Both the position numbers and the translations under genes were made by a program. A stretch of DNA of 64,000 bases. It comes from Eulemur rufifrons. Taxonomy: Eukaryota > Chordata > Mammalia > Primates > Lemuridae. The DNA lies in NCBI RefSeq assembly GCF_041146395.1, contig NC_091009.1:702501-766500 (forward strand). Reading direction: 5' to 3'. This document shows, one piece after another, positions 62,881 to 64,000 of the stretch. Each line of letters opens with the position of its first letter. Positions within the stretch are counted from its first letter, which is position 1. The notes beneath the pieces were generated by a model, which had not been told where the DNA came from, searched no databases, and was given only the letters and a program-made list of their open reading frames with translations.

Positions 62881-64000
62881 AGACCCCCGGACCCCACTCC
62901 ATAGTACCCTGGGCATTGGCGCCTGCCTGTCATGCAGGACATAGGGGCGGACCCTCATCTCAGACACGGCATTGGTGGATTGTAGGCTTTTTTAAGTTTT
63001 TGAATTGAAGAAGTCTGAGAATTGGAATTGGGTTTAGGGTAAGGTTAGGTGTTAGGGACTAGGATTAGGTTTAGGGGTTAGGGTTTTAGGTTAGAATTAG
63101 GGTTAGGATTACTGTTAGGGTTAGAGATTAGGATTATGTTTAGTGGTTGGGTTTAGGTTTAGGGTGAGAGGCAAGAGTAAGGGTCAGGGATTAGGGTTAC
63201 TGTTAGGAGTTAGATTCAGGGCTTACTAAGGGTTTGGTTTAGAGATAGGGTTAGGGCTTACGTTTAACGGTGTGTGTTAGGGCACGGGCCCTGTCTAATG
63301 TACGGGGCACTGTGGGTGTGGAGCAAGGCTGGGTCCCCACTTCATCGTACCCTGGGTGTTGGGCTTCAACTGTCACGCAGGACAAAGGCAGAGGCTCATC
63401 TCACGCATGGTTAGGATTAAGGTTTAAGTTTAGGGTCAGGGTTGAGGGTTAGGGTGAGGGTTAACAGTTAGAGTTAGGGTAAGGGGGTTAGGGATAGGGT
63501 TAGGGTTAAGGGTTAGGAGCTTGGTTCAGGTTTAAGGTTAGCATTAGAGGGTAGGGTTTGTGTAACTGTAGATCAGTGTTGGGTTTAGATCTCTAGGCAT
63601 TAGGGTAAAGGTTAGGGTTAGGGTTAAGAGTTAGGGTTATGTTTAAAGGTTAGGATTGGGATTAGGCTTAAGGGTTAAGGTTAAGGTTATGGGTTATGAC
63701 TAAGGATCAACGGTTAGGGTTATTTTTAGGCGTAGGGTTAGGGTAAGGGGTTAGAGTTAGTGTTAGTGTTGTTGGTCGGGTTAAGGTTAGGGTTGGCGTT
63801 TCAGAATTAGGGATTAGGTGTTATGTTTATAGCTAGGAGTTAGGGTTAGAATTGCGGTATAGGGCTTGTTCTCAGGGTGTCATGCATTAACGTTAAGATA
63901 AGGGGTTAAAGTTAGGGTTACGGTGAGCTTTACCTGTTAAGGTGAGCAGTAGGATCAGGGTTAGGTGTTATGTTCAGGGTGAGGGTTATTTGTTAGGGGT
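62881..64000 (-). repeat. Degenerate telomere-like (TTAGGG)n block, mirror of left block
   Basis: This is the reverse complement of about 43.7-44.73 kb: island 6 (62881-63022) touching Sat-II, then TTAGGG-like repeats, then island 5 (63281-63409), then more TTAGGG-like repeats to the window edge. The mirror sum is 107610 near the islands and about 107734 at 63947-63960, so one arm has a further indel of about 124 bases. The block continues past the window. Confidence 0.92.
63281..63409 (-). repeat. GC-rich island 5, mirror copy
   Basis: Reverse complement of 44201-44332 with few changes (for example GTCACGCAGGAC against the complement of GTCCTGCATGAC). A 60-codon open frame across it mirrors one on the left copy; both follow from the repeat. 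Confidence 0.83.

Noticed and set aside
44000..64000. Palindrome as a pure sequencing fold-back artefact
   Set aside because: The arms differ by substitutions and by indels of about 466, 838 and 124 bases in whole-monomer steps, which a single fold-back read would not give. A haplotype misjoin cannot be fully excluded without reads.
1..64000. tRNA, rRNA, host exons or microRNA genes
   Set aside because: No tRNA-like A/B box pair with cloverleaf outside the Alu, no rRNA words, and no coding frame beyond the L1 was found.

Overview
This window is repeat-dominated mammalian DNA with no host protein-coding gene that I can support. A dimeric Alu at 12812-13161 carries an AT-rich middle linker and a right-monomer tail of the kind seen in strepsirrhine primates, so a lemur-like primate is the most likely source. 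A LINE-1 fits this. The long satellite arrays, telomere-like blocks and inverted satellite point to subtelomeric or pericentromeric heterochromatin.

Layout. (1) 1-6260: a LINE-1 in sense orientation, entering the window inside its 5' UTR. ORF1 is intact (334 codons). ORF2 is full length but broken by several stops and frameshifts. Its A-rich tail ends inside a satellite monomer. (2) 6261-38697: a head-to-tail satellite (called Sat-I here) with a monomer of about 547 bp and about 59 copies, interrupted once by the Alu. Copies before about 12 kb are divergent and carry a near-perfect 25-bp-arm inverted repeat. Copies after about 14 kb fall into three main types (P, Q, R) and one rare type (S), arranged in P-Q-R(1-3) higher-order units, with a very recent 2.19-kb tandem duplication. 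(3) 38698-44730: a junction where scraps of Sat-I alternate with AAATTTT-type and CCCTAA-type repeats, followed by about 5.8 kb of degenerate CCCTAA repeats. This block has a 1.88-kb tandem duplication and GC-rich islands of a common origin. (4) 44731-62880: a second satellite (Sat-II), with a monomer of about 94 bp, a three-monomer unit (about 280 bp) and a longer period of about 2.6-2.7 kb. Orientation flips at about 52190. (5) 62881-64000: the island and telomere-like sequence of block 3 again, reverse-complemented. Blocks 3-5 therefore form one imperfect palindrome with arms of roughly 8-10 kb, CCCTAA on the left and TTAGGG on the right, running off the right end of the window.

Nothing here works as a gene pathway. 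The interest lies in genome architecture: satellite higher-order structure, retrotransposons reusing one site in the monomer, a composite satellite-telomere junction, and a large palindrome of satellite flanked by outward-pointing telomere-like DNA. The many short open frames in the satellites are by-products of repetition. Positions and periods come from reading the sequence by eye; no alignments or database searches were run.
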